Below, in pieces: positions 1 through 7,237 of a DNA stretch of 13,851 nt. A program made the position numbers and the translations under genes. The stretch covers positions 1-13,851 of the forward strand of contig CALQZN010000019.1 in the NCBI GenBank assembly GCA_943349675.1, in the 5' to 3' direction. Numbering within the stretch: position 1 is the first letter of the stretch; the number at the start of each line of letters is the position of its first letter. Below the pieces are notes generated by a model that saw only the letters and a list, made by a program, of their open reading frames with translations, made no database searches and was not told the origin of the DNA. This stretch comes from Candidatus Nomurabacteria bacterium. Lineage in GTDB: Bacteria > Patescibacteriota > Minisyncoccia > Phycocordibacterales > SBAW01.

Positions 1-510
1 GGTGCATGGTCTATTTTTTGGAGTCTCGAAAGAGCAGAGGTTGTGCCTGTTGATGCGTATATCCTGCACGCATTTGCAATCATTGTAATATTGATTTGTG
101 CGCAGCGCATGTACGGTTGGTTGGGGATGCAACAATTTAGTGCAACACGGTTGGAGAAAATAACAGTCGGGCTGCTCGCTGTTTTTTGGTTTGGGTTTGT
201 GACTGTACCAACTTTTGGCGCACTCGCCGCGGTGTTGCCGGTGTTGTTTGGTGTACTGTATCTTGCGCTGCGGAAAAATAAAAAGACAGAAACGCGGCAG
301 AGTTTTCTTGCGACGCTCGACGCGCCAATCCCATACATGCGCTCGTTTGCAGTATTGTTGATGCCACTTTTTGCCGCGTTGATATATGCAGGGGCGCACA
401 GTATGCAGCTTGCCGTACCAACAAACTTTGTGGTGTTAGGGGTGACTTTACCAGCGGGGTTCATTCTACTGGGGGTAAGTTTGTGGAAAGTGTTTCGAGC
501 GAAGAAGTAG
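1..510 (+). CDS. Membrane protein of unknown function, 5' end outside window
   Basis: The reading frame is open from base 1 to the TAG at 508-510, so the gene most likely starts upstream. An internal GTG at 43 would give 155 residues, but the 14 upstream codons are also plausible protein and no ribosome binding site precedes the GTG. The visible product has about four hydrophobic, probably membrane-spanning segments: around residues 8-22, 40-75 (likely two) and 100-150, counted from the GTG. They are separated by a short basic loop (RKNKK), and the end is basic (RAKK). I do not recognise a family. A strong promoter for the next gene begins two bases after the stop, so this gene ends its own transcription unit or reads through. 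Confidence 0.7.
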   Translation, partial: GAWSIFWSLERAEVVPVDAYILHAFAIIVILICAQRMYGWLGMQQFSATRLEKITVGLLAVFWFGFVTVPTFGALAAVLPVLFGVLYLALRKNKKTETRQSFLATLDAPIPYMRSFAVLLMPLFAALIYAGAHSMQLAVPTNFVVLGVTLPAGFILLGVSLWKVFRAKK

Positions 511-511
511 T

Positions 512-540
512 TTGACACATCTAACTGAACGTTTTATCAT
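512..540 (+). promoter_or_regulatory. Sigma-70-type promoter for the deaminase-like gene
   Basis: TTGACA at 512-517 (6/6 match to the -35 consensus) and TATCAT at 535-540 (5/6 match to the -10 consensus) are separated by exactly 17 bases. The predicted transcript starts near 547, leaving a leader of about 20 nt that includes a G-rich GGGGGAG at 555-561, five bases before the ATG at 567. Confidence 0.85.
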
Positions 541-566
541 TTAAGTAGAGTTTTGGGGGAGATGTG

Positions 567-1151
567 ATGCTTAGTCAAGATCCGCCTACCGTAGATGGTT
601 TACGAGACCGTTTACAATCTTTGGGCGACCTATGGCCTACCCAAGCAGTTCTTGAGCACGCTTGGAGTCAGCACAAACACGGGCGTTTGCTTTCGCTTGC
701 AAGAGAAGCAGAAGCAAAGGGTCATAACTGGCGGCCCGGAAAACCGGTCAAAATCGGCTGTGCCGTCTTGGGTTACGGCCAAGGTGACTTTGACCCTGAG
801 TCGATGGGTTGGAACAACACCCTACGCCCTTTGACGGACGCGGAAAAAAGGCGATTTAAACCCTGTGCCGAAAAGGCGGGGGTAATCAACTGCCTTGGCC
901 ACATGTTGATGCCGGTTGGGTTGGTAATATCGACACAGCACAACCAACCAGATGACGACACTGGGCTGCTGCTTGACGTCTTTACGTGTTGCAGCAACTG
1001 TGTGCGCTGGATGGAAGCCTTGCTTCCCCCGTGGTTTAAGGTTGCGAGCTTTTGCCTCCAGCCCGATGGCTCGTATAAGCACGAGGAGTGGACTCTGCAT
1101 CAGCTTGTGCTCTTGCATCAAGAGGCGCTTCGACTCCGTGCGTTCAGGTAA
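567..1151 (+). CDS. Cytidine/deoxycytidylate deaminase-like zinc protein
   Basis: The 194-residue product carries the two zinc-site signatures of the cytidine deaminase fold. A Cys-Ala-Glu at residues 100-102 supplies one metal ligand and the proton-shuttling glutamate. A C-S-N-C at 142-145 matches the PCxxC ligand pair, with Pro replaced by Cys (TCCSNC). These are the residues that deaminate a cytosine-type base in this superfamily. The true substrate (cytidine, dCMP, a tRNA base or something else) cannot be read from sequence. A region of about 60 residues before the core has no recognised motif. I chose ATG 567 over the overlapping GTG 564 because GGGGGAG at 555-561 gives better spacing. 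The gene has its own strong promoter and a strong terminator, so it is monocistronic. Members of this fold also occur as toxins or mobile editing enzymes, so a housekeeping role is not assured. Confidence 0.75.
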   Translation: MLSQDPPTVDGLRDRLQSLGDLWPTQAVLEHAWSQHKHGRLLSLAREAEAKGHNWRPGKPVKIGCAVLGYGQGDFDPESMGWNNTLRPLTDAEKRRFKPCAEKAGVINCLGHMLMPVGLVISTQHNQPDDDTGLLLDVFTCCSNCVRWMEALLPPWFKVASFCLQPDGSYKHEEWTLHQLVLLHQEALRLRAFR

Positions 1152-1152
1152 G

Positions 1153-1186
1153 GCCGCCGACACCCGTGTGTCGGCGGTAATTTTTT
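1153..1186 (+). terminator. Intrinsic terminator after the deaminase-like gene
   Basis: A perfect 10-bp GC-rich stem, CCGCCGACAC (1154-1163) with GTGTCGGCGG (1168-1177), closes a 4-nt CCGT loop. It is followed by TAATTTTTT. It starts directly after the stop codon at 1149-1151. Confidence 0.93.
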
Positions 1187-1200
1187 GTTAGGATAGATGT

Positions 1201-1956
1201 ATGGTTTTGACGTGGCGCCAGCGGCGCAAATATATGTACTTGGCGGTACTTGCGGTATTTGCCGTTTTTTTACTCCTTTTTATTTGGCAAAAGTTTTTGC
1301 ATACCACCCCCACGTGTTTTGATGGGGCGAAAAACGGCATGGAGCGCGGTGTAGACTGTGGTGGCTCATGCGCCTTAGTGTGCCAAGGCGAATCGCGCGC
1401 GCCCACCGTACTGTGGGCGCGCGCGTTCCCCTCTGCTACGGGCGCTGCGACCGCTGCAGCATATGTACAAAATAATATGGCAGGCTCGGGTGCACGCGGT
1501 GTGCGGTACTCGTTCCAGTTGTTTGACCAAGACAATACACTTGTTGTCGAAAAGACTGGCATTGTTGACCTGCCGCCAAACCAAATAATCCCCATTGTCG
1601 AGACAAATATTGATACGGGCAACCGGTTGGTGACACGCGCTCAATTTACTTTTTCTCAGAGTCCTGTATGGGTTAAAGTCCCTGCTGGGGTTGTTGCCCC
1701 GCTCCGCCTCAGTGGGCAGGCACTTGCAGGGGACGGTACACGTTTGTCTGCAACGGTACACAACGACTCATTAGACAATGTACCCCGCGTTACACTTGTT
1801 GCTGTATTGTTTGACACAAATGGTGTGGCACGGGCGGCATCCAAAAGTGTAGTGCAGTCTTTGTCGCCCAAGTCGTCACAAAATGTAGTATTTACCTGGG
1901 GGCCCGCTACCCGAAATGTCGCCCGAGCAGAAATTACCGTCTTACCCGAATTTTAA
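1201..1956 (+). CDS. Membrane-anchored extracytoplasmic protein with Cys motif and FxLYD-like domain
   Basis: The 251-residue product has a basic N-terminus (residues 1-11) and one strong membrane helix (about 12-31), so most of it should face the outside. Just after the helix is a cysteine motif of the type CxDGxxNGxExGVDCGGxC (about residues 39-57), seen in many surface proteins and probably a small disulfide or metal knuckle. The C-terminal half has N-D-S...V...F-D-x-N-G patterning resembling FxLYD-type beta domains. Its function is unknown. AGGA at 1190-1193 is a partial ribosome binding site seven bases before the ATG. It lies 15 bases ahead of rodA, suggesting co-transcription and a cell-envelope role. 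No promoter is evident between the preceding terminator and the start. Confidence 0.75.
   Translation: MVLTWRQRRKYMYLAVLAVFAVFLLLFIWQKFLHTTPTCFDGAKNGMERGVDCGGSCALVCQGESRAPTVLWARAFPSATGAATAAAYVQNNMAGSGARGVRYSFQLFDQDNTLVVEKTGIVDLPPNQIIPIVETNIDTGNRLVTRAQFTFSQSPVWVKVPAGVVAPLRLSGQALAGDGTRLSATVHNDSLDNVPRVTLVAVLFDTNGVARAASKSVVQSLSPKSSQNVVFTWGPATRNVARAEITVLPEF
1394..1425 (+). repeat. Perfect 13-bp GC-rich inverted repeat inside a coding region
   Basis: CGCGCGCGCCCAC at 1394-1406 is the exact reverse complement of GTGGGCGCGCGCG at 1413-1425, with a 6-nt spacer. No T-run follows, so it is not a standard terminator. It encodes ordinary residues (SRAPTVLWARA) of the surface protein. Confidence 0.9.
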
Positions 1957-1971
1957 TCGGGCAACTATTCT

Positions 1972-3117
1972 ATGTCGGTACTCGCTACAGTGCAAAAAAA
2001 GTTTCAGTCAGTAGACTGGATAGCTTTGAGCTCGGCTGTGGCGCTATGTGTGCTCGGGCTTTTGACCATGAACTCGTTTACGGGCCAAGATGGTTTGTTC
2101 GTTCGACAGTTGATATGGCTAGGTGTGGGAGTAAGTGTCTTTTTTGGAGCGAGTATAGTCGACTGGCGATTTTTGCGCCGTAGTGGTGTGGCGGCAAGTA
2201 TCTACGGCGTGTTTATCATCCCGCTCTTATTTTTGTTGGTACTAGGGCACGCGGTGATGGGTGCCAAAAGTTGGCTCGACTTTGGGTTTGCGGCCTTGCA
2301 GCCAATTGAGTTTATTAAACTCGCGCTCATTATTGCGCTTGCAAAATACTTCTCGCGTCGTCATATCGAAATCCGCAACATCCGGCATATGGTTGTGTCG
2401 GGTGGCTACGCGTTTTTGGTGTTTGTACTAGTTGCACTACAACCAGACTTTGGTGGCGCAATTATTATCTTTTTGATATGGCTTGGTATGGTGCTTTTTT
2501 CTGGCATATCGCGCAAACACTTAGCCGCTGTTTTTTGTCTGGGACTCGTAGCTTTTTCTTGCCTGTGGTTTTTTGGATTTCGCGACTATCAAAAGACTCG
2601 CATTTTGAGCTTTGTGCATCCTATGAGTGACATCCATGGCGCTGGGTACAATGCGTACCAATCCACTATTGCGGTGGGGTCGGGGCAGTGGGTGGGTAAG
2701 GGTATAGGGTATGGGACTCAAAGTAAGCTGCGCTTTTTGCCCGAGTATCAAACAGACTTTATTTTTGCTGCCTTTGCTGAAGAGTGGGGGTTTGTAGGTA
2801 TTGGACTTGTGTTTGGATTGTTTGGCGCACTCTTTTGGCGCATCATCAACACTGCAGTGCGTGCAGCTAGTAACTTTGAAACACTTTTTGCCTTAGGTGT
2901 TTTGTGCTACCTCATGGCACACTTTGTGCTGCACACGGGCATCAATATGGGGCTTTTGCCGGTGACTGGTACCACTATACCGTTTATGAGCTATGGCGGC
3001 TCACACCTCTTGGCAGAGTTTTTGGCTCTAGGTATGCTCTCGGGGATGAACCGCTACTCGCGTGCCACAAACCGCGACGCACTCGACCGAGAGTTTAGCG
3101 GTGGTTATGATAGATAA
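1972..3117 (+). CDS. rodA: Rod-shape/cell-wall SEDS glycosyltransferase RodA
   Basis: The 381-residue polytopic membrane protein belongs to the SEDS family (RodA/FtsW/SpoVE), which polymerises lipid II glycan strands in peptidoglycan synthesis with a partner class B penicillin-binding protein. Diagnostic features are the QPDFGGA segment (QPDLGTA in relatives), the extracellular GAGYNAYQS-I-A-VGSG region, the LPEYQTDFIFAAFAEEWGF block with its conserved D-F and E-E-G residues, and the C-terminal TGTTIPFMSYGGS motif. Length matches the RodA type. RodA is preferred over FtsW because of overall length and the absence of cell-division neighbours, but the distinction is not certain. The ATG at 1972 has no SD upstream and is directly preceded by TATTCT. 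The last 13 bases overlap the 3' end of the reverse-strand glycosyltransferase, so the two genes are convergent. Confidence 0.92.
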   Translation: MSVLATVQKKFQSVDWIALSSAVALCVLGLLTMNSFTGQDGLFVRQLIWLGVGVSVFFGASIVDWRFLRRSGVAASIYGVFIIPLLFLLVLGHAVMGAKSWLDFGFAALQPIEFIKLALIIALAKYFSRRHIEIRNIRHMVVSGGYAFLVFVLVALQPDFGGAIIIFLIWLGMVLFSGISRKHLAAVFCLGLVAFSCLWFFGFRDYQKTRILSFVHPMSDIHGAGYNAYQSTIAVGSGQWVGKGIGYGTQSKLRFLPEYQTDFIFAAFAEEWGFVGIGLVFGLFGALFWRIINTAVRAASNFETLFALGVLCYLMAHFVLHTGINMGLLPVTGTTIPFMSYGGSHLLAEFLALGMLSGMNRYSRATNRDALDREFSGGYDR

Positions 3118-4085
3118 AGTTTTTTAGTTTCTTCCAGCATTCGCTCGAGCGAAAATTGACTCATGTCTTTTGCGTCTAAAATTTCACCAACGCCGCCCAC
3201 TTGGTTTGCGACTATAGGGAGCCCGGCGGCTTTGGCCTCCAACAACACGTACGGCAGTCCTTCTTTTAGCGAGGGGAGCGTAAAAGTGTCAAAACCTCGT
3301 AGCACTTCGCTTGCGGGCATAAAGCCAAATAATTTAACCCGGTCTTGTAGATTATATTTTTGAATTAGTGCTTCCAGGTGCGAACGCTCTTCACCTTCGC
3401 CCACGATAGCCACGTACATAGTTGGGTCATTTTTTGCTTGCTCAACAAGACTCGCCTGATTTTTATTTTTAGTCAGCTCACCTACTGTGCCTGTTATGTG
3501 TGCGTTGGTAGGAAATGCACGGCGGATAGTGTCACCTGACTCTAGTATGTCGTTACGTATGCCATTGTAGATACGAACACTTTTGTGCCCTACAAATGGC
3601 ATTTTTTTTGCAATCTGTAAGTCGTAATTGGATACCACGATTACTGTATGGGAAAGAAGGGCGGTAACCCACGATAAAAGATATATGAGCGCTTGTGCTA
3701 TAAAATTGCGCTGTTCTAAAAATGGCCAGCCATGTGCAGTAAAGATTATTTTTTTAACTCCCGCTAAGCGCGCCGCGAGTGCACCAACGCCAGCTGCTTT
3801 TGATGAGTTAAGATGCACAACATCTGGCTTCTCTTTGCGGAAAAGCCGCCACAACTCAAAGAAACTTTTTATATCGTGCAGTAGAGAAACGTCGCGGGCT
3901 AGTGCTTTGATCGAATAGGTTTTGATACCTTTTTCTTGTAGTTTTTTTGCAAGCAATCCGTCCTGGCCAAATGCGACACTGACTTCAAACTGGTCTTTGG
4001 GTAGGGATGTTGCCAGGTCAAACACATAGCGCTGCGCGCCGCCCCAATTGGACTTGGTGATGACAAATGTAACTTTCTTTTTCAT
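3105..4085 (-). CDS. Glycosyltransferase family 4-type (GT-B fold)
   Basis: The 326-residue product is a retaining GT-B glycosyltransferase that moves a sugar from a nucleotide donor to a lipid-linked or polysaccharide acceptor at the inner membrane face. Evidence: WGGAQ at residues 14-18 (N-domain glycine loop), the DVVHLNSSKA strand (88-97), the FTAHGWP loop (115-121), NGI near 174-176, VGEGEE at 228-233 and the E-x7-E motif EGLPYVLLE (E275, E283) at the donor site. After GGVGEIL (297-303) the usual C-terminal stretch is shortened by several tens of residues. The start is taken at 4085 (MKKKVTF). A longer frame to 4244 would overlap the divergent sugar transferase and adds a poor basic extension. 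The only reverse-strand gene in the window, it interrupts the envelope cluster. The start region has no SD. Confidence 0.88.
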   Translation of the reverse strand: MKKKVTFVITKSNWGGAQRYVFDLATSLPKDQFEVSVAFGQDGLLAKKLQEKGIKTYSIKALARDVSLLHDIKSFFELWRLFRKEKPDVVHLNSSKAAGVGALAARLAGVKKIIFTAHGWPFLEQRNFIAQALIYLLSWVTALLSHTVIVVSNYDLQIAKKMPFVGHKSVRIYNGIRNDILESGDTIRRAFPTNAHITGTVGELTKNKNQASLVEQAKNDPTMYVAIVGEGEERSHLEALIQKYNLQDRVKLFGFMPASEVLRGFDTFTLPSLKEGLPYVLLEAKAAGLPIVANQVGGVGEILDAKDMSQFSLERMLEETKKLYLS

Positions 4086-4112
4086 ACTATTGTTGTAGTA
4101 TACATATATTCT
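4086..4112. promoter_or_regulatory. Short AT-rich divergent intergenic region, possible promoters
   Basis: These 27 bases separate the starts of two divergent glycan genes. On the reverse strand TATACT (4102-4097) could be a -10 giving an almost leaderless transcript. On the forward strand TACTAT (4085-4090) could be a -10, with ATGACA (4060-4065) at a long 19-base spacing. Neither has a good -35 at the right distance, so the assignment is weak. Confidence 0.3.
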
Positions 4113-5456
4113 ATGACTCCAGCTTTTGCACCCCGCACGCTTGTGCTTTTTATGGGGGACGTGTTTTTCTTCGTCTTCTCTCTTTGGCTGTCCCTGTTCT
4201 TGCGTGAACTTGACTTGCCGCTGCAGCAGGTTTTTCTTGCCCACCTTTTCCCATTTTCTTTTTTGTTTGCGGTATGGGTTGGAGTATTTTTTATTGCAGG
4301 GCTATACGAGAGCCGCTCCATTATTCTGGCAAGGCGAGCGCTGTCGGGAACGCTCTTGGTTACCCAATGCGTCAATATTGTTATTGCGGCACTCTTTTTC
4401 TTTTTTGTGCCGCTGTTCGGTATTACTCCAAAAGTGTTCTTGGTCATATATCTAGTAGTGTCATTTGTATTGGTGCTATTGTGGCGGGTAGTGTTTTTCC
4501 CGCGTCTTGGGTTGCAGTCGACTGAGCGAGCGCTTGTGGTGGGAGAAGGGGCAGAGGTGGAAGAATTGGTGCATGCACTGCAGGCCGCCCGTTACGCTCC
4601 TGCGCGCGTTGTGGGGGTGGTTATACCAAATGGCACAGAAACAGCTGAATCCATACGCGCGGCCATTACTGCTCATAATCCTCGTTTTGTTATTGCCGAT
4701 TTTGAAAACCCTGCGGTCGCAAACGCCTTCCCACAGCTTTATAACTATCTCTCGGGGGGGATTCGTTTCATCGACGCGATGAGTTTGTACGAAGAAGTGT
4801 TTGGTCGAGTGCCGTTGTCGATGATTAACGACCGGTGGGTTGCTCGTAACGTGTCACGTTCGGCACACTTGCTCTATGACCCAGTGAAGCGACTTATGGA
4901 TATTGCGGTAGCACTTTTTGTGGGAGTATTGTCGCTCATTCTGTATCCTATTTTTATTGTGCTTATTAAACTGCAAGACTGGGGACCAGTCTTTTACTCC
5001 CCGGTGCGGGTTGGGCAAAACAATAGGCCAATAGTGATGCGAAAGTTCCGTAGTATGACCGGTGCCGACCATGGAAGCGAAGTTTTGAAAAGTCGTTTGA
5101 GCGTGACCCCTGTTGGGCGAGTGATGCGCAAGACGCGTATAGACGAATTCCCACAGCTGTTTAATGTACTGCGGGGCGACTTGTCGCTTATTGGCCCAAG
5201 GCCAGAGTCTCCTGCCTTGGTAGAGGAATATGCGCGCGAGATCCCATACTATAATGTGCGCCATTTGGTAAAGCCAGGAATCTCGGGTTGGGCACAGCTC
5301 TACCACGACAACCACCCGCACCACGGGAGCGATGTTGAAGCAACGCGAGAAAAACTATCATACGACTTGTACTATCTTAAACATCGCTCGATTTTACTTG
5401 ACCTAGTTATTGCCCTTAAAACGATTAAAAAAATTTTAAGCCAAAGCGGCGTGTAA
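4113..5456 (+). CDS. Polyprenyl-phosphate sugar-1-phosphate transferase (exopolysaccharide initiating type)
   Basis: The 447-residue product starts glycan assembly by moving a sugar-1-phosphate from a nucleotide sugar to undecaprenyl phosphate. The N-terminal half has about four or five membrane helices (residues 10-130), followed by a nucleotide-binding-like domain (about 138-235, beginning RALVVGEG). The C-terminal catalytic domain (254-447) has the YDPVKRLMDI entry, a membrane-inserted helix (264-286), KFRSM (311-315), the Asp-Glu catalytic pair D344-E345 in RIDEFPQ, LSLIGPRP (358-364) and KPGISGWAQ (387-395). This is the WcaJ/WbaP-like layout. The ATG at 4113 has no SD and is directly preceded by TATTCT. 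The epimerase begins six bases after the stop and could supply its sugar donor. The particular sugar cannot be read from sequence. Confidence 0.92.
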   Translation: MTPAFAPRTLVLFMGDVFFFVFSLWLSLFLRELDLPLQQVFLAHLFPFSFLFAVWVGVFFIAGLYESRSIILARRALSGTLLVTQCVNIVIAALFFFFVPLFGITPKVFLVIYLVVSFVLVLLWRVVFFPRLGLQSTERALVVGEGAEVEELVHALQAARYAPARVVGVVIPNGTETAESIRAAITAHNPRFVIADFENPAVANAFPQLYNYLSGGIRFIDAMSLYEEVFGRVPLSMINDRWVARNVSRSAHLLYDPVKRLMDIAVALFVGVLSLILYPIFIVLIKLQDWGPVFYSPVRVGQNNRPIVMRKFRSMTGADHGSEVLKSRLSVTPVGRVMRKTRIDEFPQLFNVLRGDLSLIGPRPESPALVEEYAREIPYYNVRHLVKPGISGWAQLYHDNHPHHGSDVEATREKLSYDLYYLKHRSILLDLVIALKTIKKILSQSGV

Positions 5457-5462
5457 TACTCT

Positions 5463-6383
5463 ATGGAAACAAAGACAGTCGTAGTTACGGGAGGTGCAGG
5501 CTTTTTAGGGTCTCATTTGTGTCCAGCTCTTTTGGAGGCGGGATATACGGTGCATGTTGTCGACACACTTGTGGCTGGTAAACGAGAACACGTGCCGCAC
5601 GGCGCAGTGCTGCACGAGATAGATATCCGAAACACTTCTGCGCTGAGTGAATTGTTTAAAGCATTGGGGAACATTGTTGGACTGTTTCACTTAGCGGCGC
5701 TCCCTAGAGTGCAGTACTCGATTGACTATCCATTGGAGTCCAACGACGTTAATGTTGCAGGGACGCTCAGTGTATTGACCGCTGCAAGAGATGCGAAAGT
5801 GGGTCGAGTCGTATACTCTGCATCAAGCTCAGCGTATGGTGACCAAGAGACACTGCCTTTGCATGAAGAGATGCTACCGAAACCTAAAAGCCCCTATGCA
5901 TTGCAAAAATATACAGCCGAGCATTACTGCCGAGTCTTTACCGAAGTGTATGGACTGCCGACGGTGAGTTTGCGCTACTTTAACTTGTATGGGCCAAACT
6001 CAGACCCAAATGGTCCATACGCGCAGGCGATTATTAAATTTTTGTACCAGCGCAAAGAAGGAAAACCAATTACGATAACGGGGGATGGGGAACAGACACG
6101 CGACTGTGTTCATGTACGTGATGTGGTGCGTGCAAACATTTTGGCGCTTGAGAGTCAAAAGGTAGGGAATGGCGAAGTGATAAACATAGGGTCTGGTAGT
6201 AGTGTTTCGGTCAATGACATTGCTCGTATGGTTGGCGGAGGGGTGGTACATATAGCACCACGTGTTGAAACAAGGCATACTCGTGCGGATATTTCTCGTG
6301 CAAAAACCCTGTTGAACTGGGAACCTCTCACTCCTCTTTCTGAAGGTATGGCAGAATTAAAAACACTTCTTAGTATTTCGTGA
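5463..6383 (+). CDS. NAD-dependent sugar-nucleotide epimerase/dehydratase (extended SDR)
   Basis: The 306-residue protein has the Rossmann nucleotide-binding motif TGGAGFLG (residues 9-16), an acidic residue after beta-2 (D34), HLAALPRV (77-83), the catalytic SSSAYG segment (121-126) and the YxxxK pair Y145/K149. C-terminal R-Y-F-N-L-Y-G-P and GDGEQTRD-VHV-D-V motifs are typical of UDP-glucose 4-epimerase and UDP-glucuronate/dTDP-sugar enzymes. The likely reaction is interconversion of a nucleotide sugar through a 4-keto intermediate. GalE-like is the closest description, but the substrate is not determined. It sits six bases after the sugar-phosphate transferase, and its TGA overlaps the GTG start of folD by four bases, so the three are probably one mRNA. 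No SD is seen; TACTCT abuts the ATG. Confidence 0.9.
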   Translation: METKTVVVTGGAGFLGSHLCPALLEAGYTVHVVDTLVAGKREHVPHGAVLHEIDIRNTSALSELFKALGNIVGLFHLAALPRVQYSIDYPLESNDVNVAGTLSVLTAARDAKVGRVVYSASSSAYGDQETLPLHEEMLPKPKSPYALQKYTAEHYCRVFTEVYGLPTVSLRYFNLYGPNSDPNGPYAQAIIKFLYQRKEGKPITITGDGEQTRDCVHVRDVVRANILALESQKVGNGEVINIGSGSSVSVNDIARMVGGGVVHIAPRVETRHTRADISRAKTLLNWEPLTPLSEGMAELKTLLSIS

Positions 6384-7186
6384 TTATAAACGGCGTTACA
6401 CTTGCACAACAGATTAAAGACCAACTCCGCGCTGAGTTGGTTGCCTTGCCGCACCCTCCCACTTTGGGGTTTATGCGCTCGGGCGACGATTTGGTAGCAA
6501 AGAAGTTTGTAGGGATGAAGGCGAAAACTGCAGCAGAGTTGGGCATTGCTGTTGTGGAGTTGGTGCTTCAAGGTGGCGCAGACACAGATGCGGCGGTTGC
6601 AGCAGTTACACAGATGGCTGCAAAAACGGACGGAGTTATTGTGCAGATGCCCCTTGCTTTGAATGTAGACACTGACCGTGTCCTTAAATCTGTACCAATA
6701 GAGAAAGATGTCGATGCGATGGGTGAGCGTTCGGGTACCGTGGTGCTTACTCCTGTGGTGGGAGCCATTGCACATATTTTGAATGAATCCTTCGGAGAAT
6801 TTTTTGTAAAAGGAAAAAAGGCGGTGGTGGTAGGGCAGGGTAAGTTGGTTGGTGCGCCGGCGGCGAAGTGGCTCGAGAGTCAGGGCGCCGAGGTTAAGGT
6901 GGTGACTCGCGAGTGTGGAGATGTAGAGCAGCTCAAAGATGCAGATATCGTCGTGCTGGGGGCGGGTGTGCCTGGGATGGTCACACCAGACATGCTCAAG
7001 CCCGGTGTGGTGCTGCTGGATGCGGGCACGTCAGAGGCGGGCGGGACACTCAGGGGCGATGCTGACGTGGCCTGTGCTGAAGTTGCATCGCTCTTTACTC
7101 CAGTGCCCGGCGGCATTGGCCCTGTGGCAGTTGCGATGATTTTTAAAAATTTACTCGCACTTACTAAAAGTAATAAAATTAATTAG
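6380..7186 (+). CDS. folD: Methylenetetrahydrofolate dehydrogenase/cyclohydrolase FolD, divergent
   Basis: The 268-residue product matches FolD, which interconverts methylene-, methenyl- and 10-formyl-tetrahydrofolate with NAD(P). Recognisable blocks are an N-terminal GDD-x5-FVGMKAK (active-site lysine K47), DGVIVQMPL, IEKDVDAMG, VVVGQGKLVGAPAA (Rossmann loop), ADIVVLGAGVPG, GVVLLDAGT and FTPVPGGIGPVAVAM. At 268 residues it is slightly shorter than the usual 280-290. The family's Y-x3-K tyrosine is Phe here (F43), QLPLP is QMPLA, and the G-R-S of the nucleotide loop is G-Q-G-K. The overall design fits an active enzyme, but which of the two activities remains is uncertain. The start is GTG, inside a GTGA overlap with the upstream epimerase, suggesting translational coupling. 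No SD is seen. Confidence 0.9.
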   Translation: MIINGVTLAQQIKDQLRAELVALPHPPTLGFMRSGDDLVAKKFVGMKAKTAAELGIAVVELVLQGGADTDAAVAAVTQMAAKTDGVIVQMPLALNVDTDRVLKSVPIEKDVDAMGERSGTVVLTPVVGAIAHILNESFGEFFVKGKKAVVVGQGKLVGAPAAKWLESQGAEVKVVTRECGDVEQLKDADIVVLGAGVPGMVTPDMLKPGVVLLDAGTSEAGGTLRGDADVACAEVASLFTPVPGGIGPVAVAMIFKNLLALTKSNKIN

Positions 7187-7190
7187 ACGT

Positions 7191-7219
7191 TTGTCAACCA
7201 CTTTCTGTAGAGCGATTAT
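7191..7219 (+). promoter_or_regulatory. Probable promoter of the secD-secF-kinase operon
   Basis: TTGTCA (7191-7196, 5/6 match to consensus) and GATTAT (7214-7219, 4/6) are spaced by 17 bases in the only gap (51 bases) between folD and secD. The predicted start is near 7226, giving a leader of about 12 nt. Confidence 0.55.
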
Positions 7220-7237
7220 TCTGGTATCCTTGGACCC

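Noticed and set aside
4086..4244. Upstream extension of the reverse-strand glycosyltransferase to 4244.
   Set aside because: It adds 53 unusual basic residues, overlaps the divergent transferase by over 130 bases, and the family N-terminus begins at MKKKVTF.
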